Of a DNA stretch of 64,000 nt, positions 26,368 to 34,441 are shown piece by piece (the first letter of the stretch is position 1; each line of letters starts with the position of its first letter). The stretch is taken from positions 62,001 through 126,000 of the forward strand of contig NZ_RLIH01000003.1 in the NCBI RefSeq assembly GCF_004006535.1, written 5' to 3'. Below the pieces are notes generated by a model. That model searched no databases, was not told the DNA's origin, and worked only from the letters and a program-made list of their open reading frames with translations. The DNA is from Anaerosphaera multitolerans. Its GTDB lineage: Bacteria > Bacillota > Clostridia > Tissierellales > Peptoniphilaceae. Both the position numbers and the translations under genes were made by a program.

Positions 26368-27462
26368 TTAGTTTTTATTATAATCTTCCTCATTAGCAGG
26401 AACTACTATTTCGCCACTTATAATCTTTTCTTCTATTTCTTTAACTTTATCTAATATTTCCTGTGGTACATGAGTATCAGAAGTTGGAGCTATTCCTACT
26501 GCACCTTGATCTTTCAAACCAAGATATATTGTAGTTCCTCCTTCAAACTCCTCACCATTAACTAAACTTTCAATTAAATCATAAATTGCAACATTGGCAT
26601 TTTTCATAGCTGAGGTAAGAACATTGTCAGGTGCCATTTCACTTTGATCCTTATCAACGCCTATTGCCCACTTATCCTGTTCCTTTGCAGCTTCAATAAC
26701 TCCATCTCCTGCTCCTCCAGCAGCATGGAATACTATATCAGCACCTTGTTGGTACATTTGATTAGTTATAGCTTTTCCCTTTTGAACATCGGAAAAGTTT
26801 CCTACATACTGACTCATAATTTCAATTTCTTTTCCAAGTTCTTTTGCACCATAGTCAACGCCAGCTTTATATCCATATTCAAAACCGCTGATTATTCCAG
26901 ATTCCTGTCCACCTACAAAACCAACCTTATTAGTTTCAGTAGTTAGTGCTGCAATGTAACCAACTAAAAATGATGGTTCTTCTTGCTTAAACATAATTCC
27001 CAATAAGTTTTCAGGAGCCTCCACTGTAATAGGATTTTCTTCTTCATCAAAACCAGCAGTTGGATCCACATCTACTATTGCAAATTTAAGTTCTGGATTT
27101 AATTTAGCTTCTTCAACTATAGTGTCCCCCATTTTAAATCCTGCACCAATAATTACTTCCATACCTTCATCAATTAGAGTTTCAAAATTAGGCTTGTAAT
27201 CGTTAGCATCTGTTGACTCCATATATTTATTTTCTATACCAAGTTCAGCTTCAGCTTTTTCAATTCCTTCCCAAACACCTTGGTTAAAGGATTGGTCATT
27301 AATTCCACCTTCATCAGTTACAAATCCAATTTTCAATGCTGTTTCAGCATCAGTTTTCTCCTCGCCTTCATTTGCAGGAGCTTTGCCATTATTTCCTCCA
27401 CAGGCAACTAGTACAAGTGTAAGAACTAAAATTAAAGCAATTAGAGAATTTCTCTTTTTCAT
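26368..27462 (-). CDS. bmpA: BMP family nucleoside-binding lipoprotein
   Basis: 364-residue substrate-binding lipoprotein. Signal peptide with lipobox LVAC (cysteine at residue 21), then a low-complexity linker and the BMP domain: IGFVTDEGGINDQSFNQGVWEGI, FAIVDVDP, FLVGYIAALTTETNKVGFVGGQESGII, DIVFHAAGGAGDGVIEAAKE, AIGVDKDQ. Bmp/Med proteins bind purine nucleosides. It has its own promoter (27491-27519) and AGGAGG before the ATG, and is followed by a terminator and then the transporter genes. Confidence 0.93.
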   Translation of the reverse strand: MKKRNSLIALILVLTLVLVACGGNNGKAPANEGEEKTDAETALKIGFVTDEGGINDQSFNQGVWEGIEKAEAELGIENKYMESTDANDYKPNFETLIDEGMEVIIGAGFKMGDTIVEEAKLNPELKFAIVDVDPTAGFDEEENPITVEAPENLLGIMFKQEEPSFLVGYIAALTTETNKVGFVGGQESGIISGFEYGYKAGVDYGAKELGKEIEIMSQYVGNFSDVQKGKAITNQMYQQGADIVFHAAGGAGDGVIEAAKEQDKWAIGVDKDQSEMAPDNVLTSAMKNANVAIYDLIESLVNGEEFEGGTTIYLGLKDQGAVGIAPTSDTHVPQEILDKVKEIEEKIISGEIVVPANEEDYNKN

Positions 27463-27490
27463 AATTTACCTCCTATATTTTTATACTCTA

Positions 27491-27519
27491 ATTATAATTC
27501 ATTTTTTAAAGTTTTTCAA
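27491..27519 (-). promoter_or_regulatory. Sigma-A promoter of bmpA
   Basis: Minus strand TTGAAA (27514-27519), 17-bp spacer, TATAAT (27491-27496), 28 bases upstream of the ATG. No purine riboswitch is visible in the short leader. Confidence 0.75.
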
Positions 27520-27571
27520 TTTGCTAAATGTTGTAAAAAAAGGTTTTCACATAGTGGATTCAATAAAAAAT

Positions 27572-27592
27572 CCCATACTGTTCAAGTATGGG
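27572..27592 (-). terminator. Terminator after the 27601-28620 gene
   Basis: Minus strand CCCATACT, loop TGAAC, AGTATGGG, then ATTTTTT. Confidence 0.85.
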
Positions 27593-27600
27593 TTTTAAAT

Positions 27601-28620
27601 TTAAAATGCTCTTGGAATAATTATTAAAACAAGAACTACTACTAAAAATACAAGTGTGTAGGCTAAGTTCTGTTTTAATTCATTCTTTGTTACAACAAGG
27701 GCTTCTTTTGACATTAATTTAGAAATTGTAATTCCAATATAACCTAAAATAGGATAAGAAATTAAAACACCTAAAGTTGTAGAGCCCTTTCCTAGGAATC
27801 TATAAAAAGTTATTAAAATAAGCATTAACAATATAGGATAAAATTTATTTAAACGCTTATTATCTAGCCAAACAAAGGCTAAAACTATTACTACAGAAGC
27901 CGCAAAGACAATGTAACTTAAATTATTTAATAATGAAATTCTAGATATAGTTTTATTTTCTTTAATCTCCTGTGCATTTACATAGAAGCCATCATCTTTA
28001 AAGAAAGTATTTTCACCATCATTCATTTTCTGAGTGTTGGCAAATTTAACATTTGTTACATTGGTAATAAAGACATCTGTTTCAGAAACTAAATTTTTTC
28101 CTCTGTATAGAAGCTCCCTAGGTTCGTAATAAATAGTAAATGAATATGTATTTTCACTACTAACTAACGGAACTCTAATTTGAGAAATAGCTTTTAAATT
28201 ATAATTGCTGGTTTTCTTATAATAATCTCTTAAAGAAAGTTTTTCATTAAATAATCTATTATTTATCTTATCGTAATCGCCTTTTAAAGTAACTACACTG
28301 TGACTTGGCTCAATTGCATCTCCAAAAAATATCTGTCTTACAGGAGTCCCTAAAATTCTAACACTTGAATCATCTCCCAAATAATCAAATTCCACGTCGT
28401 ATTTTACTAATTTTTTTGAGGAATTAGATTCAATACTGCGAGAAACAGTTAAATTTGAAACGTCAAGTGGATTTTTAAATAATAAACCATTAAAACTCTC
28501 TCCACTATCGCCAACATTTTTCCACAAAACGGAAGAATCAAATTGACTACTTAATGTGGAGAGAAATAAAAACAGAATAAAAACTCCGAATAAAATGACG
28601 TTTTTAAGTTTTTTATTCAT
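27601..28620 (-). CDS. Hypothetical membrane protein, 339 residues
   Basis: I do not recognise a family. One N-terminal hydrophobic segment (residues 8-24) precedes an extracytoplasmic-looking domain of about 200 residues rich in beta-type sequence. Then come four hydrophobic segments between about residues 232 and 336, ending in LVFLVVVLVLIIIPRAF. The layout (large ectodomain followed by a C-terminal membrane bundle) suggests a sensor or envelope protein, but no motif proves it. It is monocistronic, with a promoter at 28662-28690, GGAGG before the ATG and a strong terminator, so it is a real gene. Confidence 0.75.
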   Translation of the reverse strand: MNKKLKNVILFGVFILFLFLSTLSSQFDSSVLWKNVGDSGESFNGLLFKNPLDVSNLTVSRSIESNSSKKLVKYDVEFDYLGDDSSVRILGTPVRQIFFGDAIEPSHSVVTLKGDYDKINNRLFNEKLSLRDYYKKTSNYNLKAISQIRVPLVSSENTYSFTIYYEPRELLYRGKNLVSETDVFITNVTNVKFANTQKMNDGENTFFKDDGFYVNAQEIKENKTISRISLLNNLSYIVFAASVVIVLAFVWLDNKRLNKFYPILLMLILITFYRFLGKGSTTLGVLISYPILGYIGITISKLMSKEALVVTKNELKQNLAYTLVFLVVVLVLIIIPRAF

Positions 28621-28661
28621 TAATAAACCTCCATAAATTGTGAAAACATTTGATTATTAAT

Positions 28662-28690
28662 ATAATATCATAGGTTCGCGAAATAATAAA
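28662..28690 (-). promoter_or_regulatory. Candidate promoter with TTCGCGAA in the spacer
   Basis: Minus strand TTTATT (28685-28690), 17-bp spacer, TATTAT (28662-28667) with a TG extension. The spacer holds the palindrome TTCGCGAA (28675-28682), which is conspicuous in such AT-rich DNA and could be an operator. The rest of 28691-28787 shows nothing I can name. Confidence 0.45.
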
Positions 28691-28787
28691 CATCTTTATT
28701 CTGAAAAAACTTTACTAATTTACCATAAATCAGCCATTCAACTCTATTTTTGAGATATTTGCAAGAGAAAAACCATCAATTTAAATA

Positions 28788-28809
28788 CCTGTTCTTATTA
28801 AAGAGCAGG
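28788..28809 (-). terminator. Weak terminator after potD
   Basis: Minus strand CCTG-C-TCTT, loop TAAT, AAGA-A-CAGG then TATTT. The mismatch and short T-run make it weak. Confidence 0.4.
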
Positions 28810-28833
28810 CATTTAATCACTAATATTTCATTT

Positions 28834-29874
28834 TTAAAGCTTAACTTCCGACCAGATTTCATCATAGACCTTATTAAAATCTTTCGGATCTTTAAATATT
28901 TCCAAATTTGGATACTCTTCTAAATTCGGATAAATAACTTCACTATTTCTAATTTCTTCAGGCAATAATTTTACAGCTTCAGTATTTACTAAAGGATATC
29001 CCACATAGTCCGCGATTTTAGCTGAGTTTTCCGGCTCTAAAATAAAATTAATAAATTTTTCAGCATTTTCTTTATTTTGTGCATTCTCAGGTATTACCAT
29101 TGCATCAAACCACAAATTTGCACCTTCTTTTGGAATAACAAAGTCTAAATTTTCATTTTCAGCCATTGCAACTATTGCATCTCCTGTATATGCAGGTGCT
29201 AGAGCCGCTTCTTCATTTACCATTTGACCTTTCATTTCATCAACTAGGTAAGCTTTAACTAATGGCTTTTGTTTAATTAAATCTTTTTTTGCAATTTCCA
29301 ACTCATCAAGATTTCTTGAATTCATGGAAAAATCATTTTTTAGCAATGCTATACCAATAGAATCCCTAGTTGAATTCATCATTATAATTTCATTTTCATA
29401 CTTTTCATTCCATAAAATATTCCAGCTCTCTACAGAATCATCTACTAAGCTTTTATTATAAAGTATTCCAACTGTTCCCCATAAATAAGGCACAGAATAT
29501 TCCTGATTCGGGTCATAATCTCTATATAAAAATTCTTTACCAATATTTTTCATATTGGGTATATTATCATAATTTATTTTAGATAACATATTCTCAGAGA
29601 TCATTCTTTCAATCATGTAGTCAGATGGTACAACTAAGTCGTAATTTGATCCGCCTTCTTTTAACTTCATATACATATCTTCATTTTGTTCAAAAGTATC
29701 GTATACTACTTTAATTCCCGTTTCCTTTTCAAATTCATCTATTAGTGAATCATCAATATACTCTCCCCAATTGTAGATGTGAAGTTCTTCTTTATTAGAA
29801 TTTGAACTGCAACCTACTAGTAAAGTCAAACTTAAAATTAAAACAACTGTAATTAATAAATAGTTTTTTTTCAT
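28834..29874 (-). CDS. potD: Spermidine/putrescine-binding lipoprotein PotD
   Basis: 346-residue periplasmic-type binding protein anchored as a lipoprotein (lipobox LVGC, cysteine at residue 22). ELHIYNWGEYIDDSLIDEFEKETGIKV is the classic PotD opening; DLVVPSDYMIERMI, VPYLWGTVGILYNK and AYTGDAIVAMAENENLDFVIPKEGANLWFDAMVIP complete the polyamine site region. Start assigned to ATG 29874 with GGAGGGG upstream; a TTG four codons earlier overlaps that ribosome site. Last gene of the pot operon. Confidence 0.93.
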   Translation of the reverse strand: MKKNYLLITVVLILSLTLLVGCSSNSNKEELHIYNWGEYIDDSLIDEFEKETGIKVVYDTFEQNEDMYMKLKEGGSNYDLVVPSDYMIERMISENMLSKINYDNIPNMKNIGKEFLYRDYDPNQEYSVPYLWGTVGILYNKSLVDDSVESWNILWNEKYENEIIMMNSTRDSIGIALLKNDFSMNSRNLDELEIAKKDLIKQKPLVKAYLVDEMKGQMVNEEAALAPAYTGDAIVAMAENENLDFVIPKEGANLWFDAMVIPENAQNKENAEKFINFILEPENSAKIADYVGYPLVNTEAVKLLPEEIRNSEVIYPNLEEYPNLEIFKDPKDFNKVYDEIWSEVKL

Positions 29875-29890
29875 TTTCCCCTCCAAATTC

Positions 29891-30667
29891 TTAAAATATA
29901 TTACCTTTTGAATTTGTCTTTTTATTAATAATCAACAACAATATCAGCACTGTTCCAAACATCAATGTTGATAGTGCATTTATAGCGGGATTAATTCCCT
30001 TCTTTGCCATTGAAAAAACTGTAATAGACAAATTTGAAAAACCACTTCCTGTTGTAAAAAAAGAAATTACAAAATCATCTAGCGAAAGTGTAAAAGAAAG
30101 CAAGGCACCTGATATAATACCCGGCTTTATTTCAGGTATGATAACCTTTCTAAAAGTATACATAGGCGTAGCACCCAAATCCATTGCCGCCTCCGGAATG
30201 GACTTACTCATCTGTCTTAACTTGGGAAGTACTGAAAGTACAACGTAAGGTGTTGTAAAGACTATATGAGATAAGAGCATAGTTACCATCCCGAATCTAA
30301 TTCTCAACAAATTAAACAAAACCATTAAAGATATTGCAGTTACTATATCAGGATTTAAAACAGGTATATAATTTATATTTAAGGCCGCTTTTTTCTTCCA
30401 ATTTTTCATATAATAAATTCCTATTGCAGCCATAGTCCCCAGTATAGTTGCAATAACAGTGGCAAGAACCGCTATTAAAATTGTATTATAGAAAGACTTT
30501 AATATTTCCTGATTTCTAAATAACTCCTTATACCATTTAAAAGTAAATCCAACCCAACTTCCCTTTAATCTTGAATCATTAAAAGAAAAGACTATTAAAA
30601 CTATAATAGGTGAATATAAAAATAAAAAAACTAAAAATAAATAGAATTTTTTTAAATACTTTTTTAT
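29891..30667 (-). CDS. potC: Spermidine/putrescine ABC permease PotC with non-canonical start (ATA)
   Basis: 258-residue permease. The N-terminal part ([37 protein letters not shown]) aligns in character with PotC proteins. It is open upstream to a TGA within potB, yet has no ATG, GTG or TTG before residue 79. The best start is ATA at 30665-30667, 9 bases after AGGAGG and overlapping the potB stop TAA as ATAA. ATT two codons earlier is too close to the ribosome site. The EAA loop (AAMDLGATPMYTFRKVIIPEIKPGI) and C-terminal segments are intact. A start at residue 79 would delete the first membrane segment. Confidence 0.85.
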   Translation of the reverse strand: MKKYLKKFYLFLVFLFLYSPIIVLIVFSFNDSRLKGSWVGFTFKWYKELFRNQEILKSFYNTILIAVLATVIATILGTMAAIGIYYMKNWKKKAALNINYIPVLNPDIVTAISLMVLFNLLRIRFGMVTMLLSHIVFTTPYVVLSVLPKLRQMSKSIPEAAMDLGATPMYTFRKVIIPEIKPGIISGALLSFTLSLDDFVISFFTTGSGFSNLSITVFSMAKKGINPAINALSTLMFGTVLILLLIINKKTNSKGNIF

Positions 30668-31503
30668 AGCAATCCACCTCCTGATTTTTCATCTTCCGAG
30701 TCAAACTTATTTGTAATCATCATCGCCACTATAATTAATAGTATCATTACAATACTCATAGCAGAACCAAAGTTCCAATCTCCTACTAATCTATATTGAT
30801 TTTCAATAATATTTCCAATTAAATTATATTTATTTCCACCAAGAAGTGCAGAAATTTCAAAGGTTGAAATTGCAGGAATAAATACCATTGTAATTCCAGT
30901 AATAACTCCCGAAATACTCATGGGAAATATAATTTTCCAAAATGCCTGAGTTTCAGTAGCGCCTAAATCCTGAGCCGCTTCAATCATGGATTTATCTATT
31001 TTTTCAAATACGGAATAAATAGGTAAAATCATAAATGGAAGGTAATTATAAACCATACCTATCATAATTGCTTTATTTGTATAAATTAAATTTAAAGGCT
31101 CAATTCCAAATATGCCTAAAAAATTATTTAGAATACCATTTTTACTTAAAATTAATACCCAAGCATAGGTTCTCAATAAAAAATTCATCCACATAGGGAT
31201 TACTATTAATAACAACATTACAGATTTATACTTAGACTTTGAAGAAAAAATCCAATATGCTGTAGGATATCCTATAATTAAACAAAACACCGTAGTTATT
31301 AAAGCCATTTTTAAAGATTGAAATAGTACTTTTAAGTATTGAGGAGTTAAAAATCTTCTATAGTTTTCTAGAGTAAAATTTTCAATATTAAAATCTTTTA
31401 TCATACCACCTGTTACTGAGTAGAAAAATACAAGAACTAAAGGCATAACTATAAAAACAATCATCCAAATTAAATAAGGGATTGCCAATTTTCTAAATTT
31501 CAT
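30664..31503 (-). CDS. potB: Spermidine/putrescine ABC permease PotB
   Basis: 279-residue inner-membrane permease with six hydrophobic segments and the EAA-type loop [25 protein letters not shown]. The N-terminus ([21 protein letters not shown]) is typical. It overlaps potA by ATGA and potC by ATAA. Forms the channel with PotC and is driven by PotA. Confidence 0.93.
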   Translation of the reverse strand: MKFRKLAIPYLIWMIVFIVMPLVLVFFYSVTGGMIKDFNIENFTLENYRRFLTPQYLKVLFQSLKMALITTVFCLIIGYPTAYWIFSSKSKYKSVMLLLIVIPMWMNFLLRTYAWVLILSKNGILNNFLGIFGIEPLNLIYTNKAIMIGMVYNYLPFMILPIYSVFEKIDKSMIEAAQDLGATETQAFWKIIFPMSISGVITGITMVFIPAISTFEISALLGGNKYNLIGNIIENQYRLVGDWNFGSAMSIVMILLIIVAMMITNKFDSEDEKSGGGLL

Positions 31504-32543
31504 TTAATCACCTTTTTCATTATATGAATGTTGTCGGGAGAAATATCCAGTCCTACAAAATCACCAACTTCTTTAGAAACTGTAGATCTAACTTTATACT
31601 TAAATCCTTCTACCTCAACTATCATTTCATAGTGAACTCCTTTAAAAACTGTAGACTTAACTACACCTTTTAACATTGATGTTTCACTGTTAACTAATTC
31701 AATATCCTCAGGTCTGATAACTACATCTATTTCTTCCTTTTTGGAAAATCCGCTATCCACACACTTGAAAATATGGTTTGAAAATTCTACTAAAAAGTCC
31801 TCACAGAAAACTCCCGAAATTATATTACTTTCTCCAATAAAATCTGCAACAAAGGCATTTTTAGGCTCATTATAAATATCTATGGGAGAACCTATCTGTT
31901 GGATAACTCCGTCTTTTAAAACTACTATAGTATCACTCATAGTAAGTGCCTCTTCCTGATCATGAGTTACATATATGAAAGTTATTCCCACAGACTGTTG
32001 AATACGTTTTAATTCCAACTGCATTCCCTGTCTTAACTTTAAATCCAATGCTCCTAAAGGTTCGTCTAATAATAAAACCTCCGGTTCATTTACTAAAGCT
32101 CTTGCAATAGCTACTCTTTGTTGCTGTCCTCCACTTAGAGAATCTATCTTTCTATTTTCAAAGTTTTTTAGGTTTACTACCTTTAACATCTCTTTAACTT
32201 TTTCATCAATTTCAGTTTTCGGTGTTTTTTTAATTTTTAATCCAAAGGCTATATTGTCGTAAACATTTAAATGTGTAAATAGAGAATATTTTTGAAATAC
32301 CGTATTTATTTCCCTTTCATAGGGAGGGTGTTCAGTTATATCCTTACCATCAAATATAATTTTCCCTGAATCAGGCTTTTCAAAACCTCCTATTAATCTC
32401 AATGTAGTAGTTTTACCACAACCACTTGGCCCCAATAATGTTAAAAATTCATTTTTATGAACTGACAAATTAAAATCTTTCAAAATTATATCTTCATCAT
32501 AAGATTTATTTATCTTTACTAAATCAATAATAGTATTATTCAT
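31500..32543 (-). CDS. potA: Spermidine/putrescine ABC transporter ATPase PotA
   Basis: 347-residue ATPase: Walker [14 protein letters not shown]-loop [18 protein letters not shown], signature [15 protein letters not shown], Walker [14 protein letters not shown]-loop [14 protein letters not shown]-terminal TOBE domain (about residues 270-345) is regulatory. AAGGAG precedes the ATG. First transporter gene after the regulator. Confidence 0.94.
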   Translation of the reverse strand: MNNTIIDLVKINKSYDEDIILKDFNLSVHKNEFLTLLGPSGCGKTTTLRLIGGFEKPDSGKIIFDGKDITEHPPYEREINTVFQKYSLFTHLNVYDNIAFGLKIKKTPKTEIDEKVKEMLKVVNLKNFENRKIDSLSGGQQQRVAIARALVNEPEVLLLDEPLGALDLKLRQGMQLELKRIQQSVGITFIYVTHDQEEALTMSDTIVVLKDGVIQQIGSPIDIYNEPKNAFVADFIGESNIISGVFCEDFLVEFSNHIFKCVDSGFSKKEEIDVVIRPEDIELVNSETSMLKGVVKSTVFKGVHYEMIVEVEGFKYKVRSTVSKEVGDFVGLDISPDNIHIMKKVIK

Positions 32544-32553
32544 TTACTGCTCC

Positions 32554-33090
32554 TTAAAAATTTGGTGGTGAACTGACATAGAGAAATTTTGCCAATTTAC
32601 TCTTTTTATTTTCAATATAACTCTCTTTATCAGCTCTAAAATAAAATGTTTCTCCTTTTTTTACTTCTTGTTTTTTATCGCCATAATAAAGCACTATACT
32701 TCCCATTAAAATATAGCCTAAAATCTCACCTTCAAAGGGACTTAACACTTTTGTTGTCGAACCATTTTCCAATTCTATAATAGTTGGCTCCATTTCGTTT
32801 TTTTGTGCATTTGGCACTATCCATTTAATCTTGTAGCCATTATCTTTTATACTTTCAAAATAATCTTCATCTTTAAAAACTATTTTTTCATCCTTAACAT
32901 CTTTAAAAAATTCAAAGGGATTAGTTCCCAAAGCTTCTAAAATATCAATTAAGGTTGCTATTGAAGGAGAAGTTAAATTTCGTTCAACCTGTGAAATAAA
33001 GCCCTTTGTAAGTTCAGATCTATCTGCTAATTCCTCCTGGGTTAAATTTTGTTTTACTCTTAAATTTTTTATTTTATTTCCTATATCCAT
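32554..33090 (-). CDS. Cupin/HTH (XRE) regulator of the polyamine operon
   Basis: 178-residue protein with an N-terminal XRE helix-turn-helix (IKNLRVKQNLTQEELADRSELTKGFISQVERNLTSPSIATL, family motif) and a C-terminal cupin (about residues 95-175, LSPFEGEILGYILMGSIVLYYGDKKQEVKKGETFYF). PuuR-like regulators of this architecture control polyamine uptake and breakdown. Its place as first gene of the pot operon, 11 bases before potA, makes autoregulation in response to polyamines likely (inference). Repeated AATTTTACTTTT boxes flank the promoter. Confidence 0.88.
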   Translation of the reverse strand: MDIGNKIKNLRVKQNLTQEELADRSELTKGFISQVERNLTSPSIATLIDILEALGTNPFEFFKDVKDEKIVFKDEDYFESIKDNGYKIKWIVPNAQKNEMEPTIIELENGSTTKVLSPFEGEILGYILMGSIVLYYGDKKQEVKKGETFYFRADKESYIENKKSKLAKFLYVSSPPNF

Positions 33091-33144
33091 TTTTTCACCA
33101 ATAACACTATATTAAACTTTTTACTTACTTTATTAACCAATATG

Positions 33145-33173
33145 ATTATAAATTTTACTTTTAAATATGTCAA
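33145..33173 (-). promoter_or_regulatory. Sigma-A promoter of the pot operon
   Basis: Minus strand TTGACA (33168-33173), 17-bp spacer, TATAAT (33145-33150). Confidence 0.85.
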
Positions 33174-33198
33174 CAGATATTTAAAAAATTTTACTTTT
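33151..33198. repeat. Direct repeat AATTTTACTTTT around the pot promoter
   Basis: AATTTTACTTTT occurs at 33151-33162 (inside the promoter spacer) and again at 33187-33198 (just upstream of the -35), start-to-start 36 bp. Candidate operator for the cupin-HTH regulator. Confidence 0.45.
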
Positions 33199-33230
33199 TG
33201 TTTAATTTATAAAACTTATATCTAAAAAAA

Positions 33231-33251
33231 ATCACACCTTCAAGATGTGAT
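33231..33251 (-). terminator. Terminator after the dehydrogenase gene
   Basis: Minus strand ATCACATC, loop TTGAA, GGTGTGAT (one G-U pair) followed by TTTTTTT. Confidence 0.85.
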
Positions 33252-33254
33252 TTC

Positions 33255-34328
33255 CTACATTTTTACTATATTCTTTAGATGATAACAGAGTCTATCCCCC
33301 ACTTCGCCAGTTTTTGCATTTCCTCCCATATCTCTTGGAAGATGAGTTCCCTCTTCTATTAAATACTCAATAGCCTTTAAAATATCTGCTCCTATATCTT
33401 CTCTGCCAAAAAAATCCATCATTTGACTTACTGACCAAATAGCTGCTATTGGATTTGCTATATTATCACCTGCTATGTCCGGAGCAGAACCATGAATAGG
33501 TTCAAACATTGAAGGATACTTCCTTTCAGGATTTATATTCGCTCCGGCAGCAAGACCTATTCCCCCGGCTATTGCTGCTCCTAAATCAGTTAAAATATCA
33601 CCAAATAGATTTGATGACACTACCACTTCAAGTTTTTCAGGATTTTCCAACATAACGATAGTAGCTGCATCAACAAGGTAACTATGAGTTTCTACTTCCG
33701 GATATTCTTCTTTTAATTCATTAAATATATTGTCCCAAAAAACCATAGAATAATTTAAAGCATTGGCTTTTGATATACTTGTCAAAGTTTTATTTGAGTT
33801 TTTTGCAATTTCAAAAGCATATCTTATAATTCTCTCACAACCATATCTTGTAAATACACTGTCTTGAATTACAAGCTCCCTATCTGATCCTTTAAACATG
33901 TGGCTTCCTGTTCCTATATATTCACCTTCACTGTTTTCCCTAACAAAAATCATATTAATTTCATTTTGCGACTTATTCTTTACAATGCTGTCAACACCCT
34001 TTAAAAGTTTAATTGGTCTTAAATTGACATATTGGTCAAATCCCTGTCTGATTTTTAACAACAGACCTCTTAAAGAAATATCGTCGCTAACTATATTATT
34101 TCCAACCGCTCCTAAGTAAATAGCATCAAATTGAGATAGTTTTTCCAGTCCATCTTCTTCCATCATTACACCGTGCTTTACATAATAGTCACAACCGTAA
34201 TCAAAATACTCCAAAGTAAAATCAATATCACCATATATTTTAGAAATTAATTTTAAAAGCTTCACACCTTCATCCACAACTTCTCTACCTATTCCATCAC
34301 CCGGTATAACTGCAATTTTATATTTCAT
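33255..34328 (-). CDS. Tartrate/D-malate dehydrogenase-type decarboxylating dehydrogenase
   Basis: 357-residue member of the isocitrate/isopropylmalate dehydrogenase family. IPGDGIGREVVDEG, FDQYVNLRPIKLL, VRENSEGEYIGTGSHMF, VFTRYGCERIIRYAFEIA, the catalytic lysine in ISKANALNYSM, VDAATIVML, SSNLFGDILTDLGAAIAGGIGLAA and EPIHGSAPDIAG are all present. The ENSEGEY and MF segments resemble TtuC/DmlA rather than LeuB, and no leu genes are near, so oxidation of D-malate or tartrate is more likely than leucine synthesis (inference). Its ribosome site AAGGAG lies in the 14 bases between the tRNA 3' end and the ATG. Confidence 0.82.
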   Translation of the reverse strand: MKYKIAVIPGDGIGREVVDEGVKLLKLISKIYGDIDFTLEYFDYGCDYYVKHGVMMEEDGLEKLSQFDAIYLGAVGNNIVSDDISLRGLLLKIRQGFDQYVNLRPIKLLKGVDSIVKNKSQNEINMIFVRENSEGEYIGTGSHMFKGSDRELVIQDSVFTRYGCERIIRYAFEIAKNSNKTLTSISKANALNYSMVFWDNIFNELKEEYPEVETHSYLVDAATIVMLENPEKLEVVVSSNLFGDILTDLGAAIAGGIGLAAGANINPERKYPSMFEPIHGSAPDIAGDNIANPIAAIWSVSQMMDFFGREDIGADILKAIEYLIEEGTHLPRDMGGNAKTGEVGDRLCYHLKNIVKM

Positions 34329-34342
34329 ATTTTCTCCTTCTT

Positions 34343-34418
34343 TGGTGCACTCGGAGGGAGTTGAACCCTCGACATTTGGCTTCGGAGACCAATGCTCTAT
34401 CCACTGAGCTACGAGTGC
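34343..34418 (-). tRNA. tRNA-Arg (anticodon CCG)
   Basis: 76-nt cloverleaf with encoded CCA. Acceptor GCACTCG pairs with CGAGTGC, D-arm GCTC/GAGC, anticodon stem TTGGT/GCCAA with loop CTCCGAA, so the anticodon is CCG (reads CGG, a rare codon in this AT-rich DNA). The T-arm GAGGG/CCCTC has loop TTCAACT. It lies between two same-strand genes and has no promoter of its own that I can see, so it is probably cut from an mRNA. Confidence 0.93.
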
Positions 34419-34422
34419 TTAT

Positions 34423-34441
34423 GAAGATGCCAAACATCTTC
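34423..34441 (-). other. Hairpin between an mRNA stop codon and tRNA-Arg
   Basis: GAAGATG and CATCTTC form a 7-bp stem with a 5-base loop. The arm includes the stop codon of the upstream gene and the structure ends 4 bases before the tRNA. No T-run follows on either strand in position for termination, so a processing or spacing role is more likely. Confidence 0.5.

Noticed and set aside
27463-27600. Purine riboswitch ahead of bmpA
   Set aside because: The leader between promoter and ATG is under 30 nt and none of the conserved loop sequences are present.
29891-30433. potC as a truncated 180-residue gene starting at the first ATG
   Set aside because: The upstream 78 codons encode the conserved first membrane segment with no stop, so the gene is intact and only the start codon is unusual.
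33255-34328. 3-isopropylmalate dehydrogenase (leuB) or isocitrate dehydrogenase
   Set aside because: The VRENSEGEY...MF region and FDQYVNLRP fit the tartrate/D-malate dehydrogenase branch better, and no leucine genes are adjacent; certainty is moderate.
34421-34441. Hairpin before tRNA-Arg as an intrinsic terminator
   Set aside because: No T-tract follows in the direction of transcription; what follows is the tRNA.
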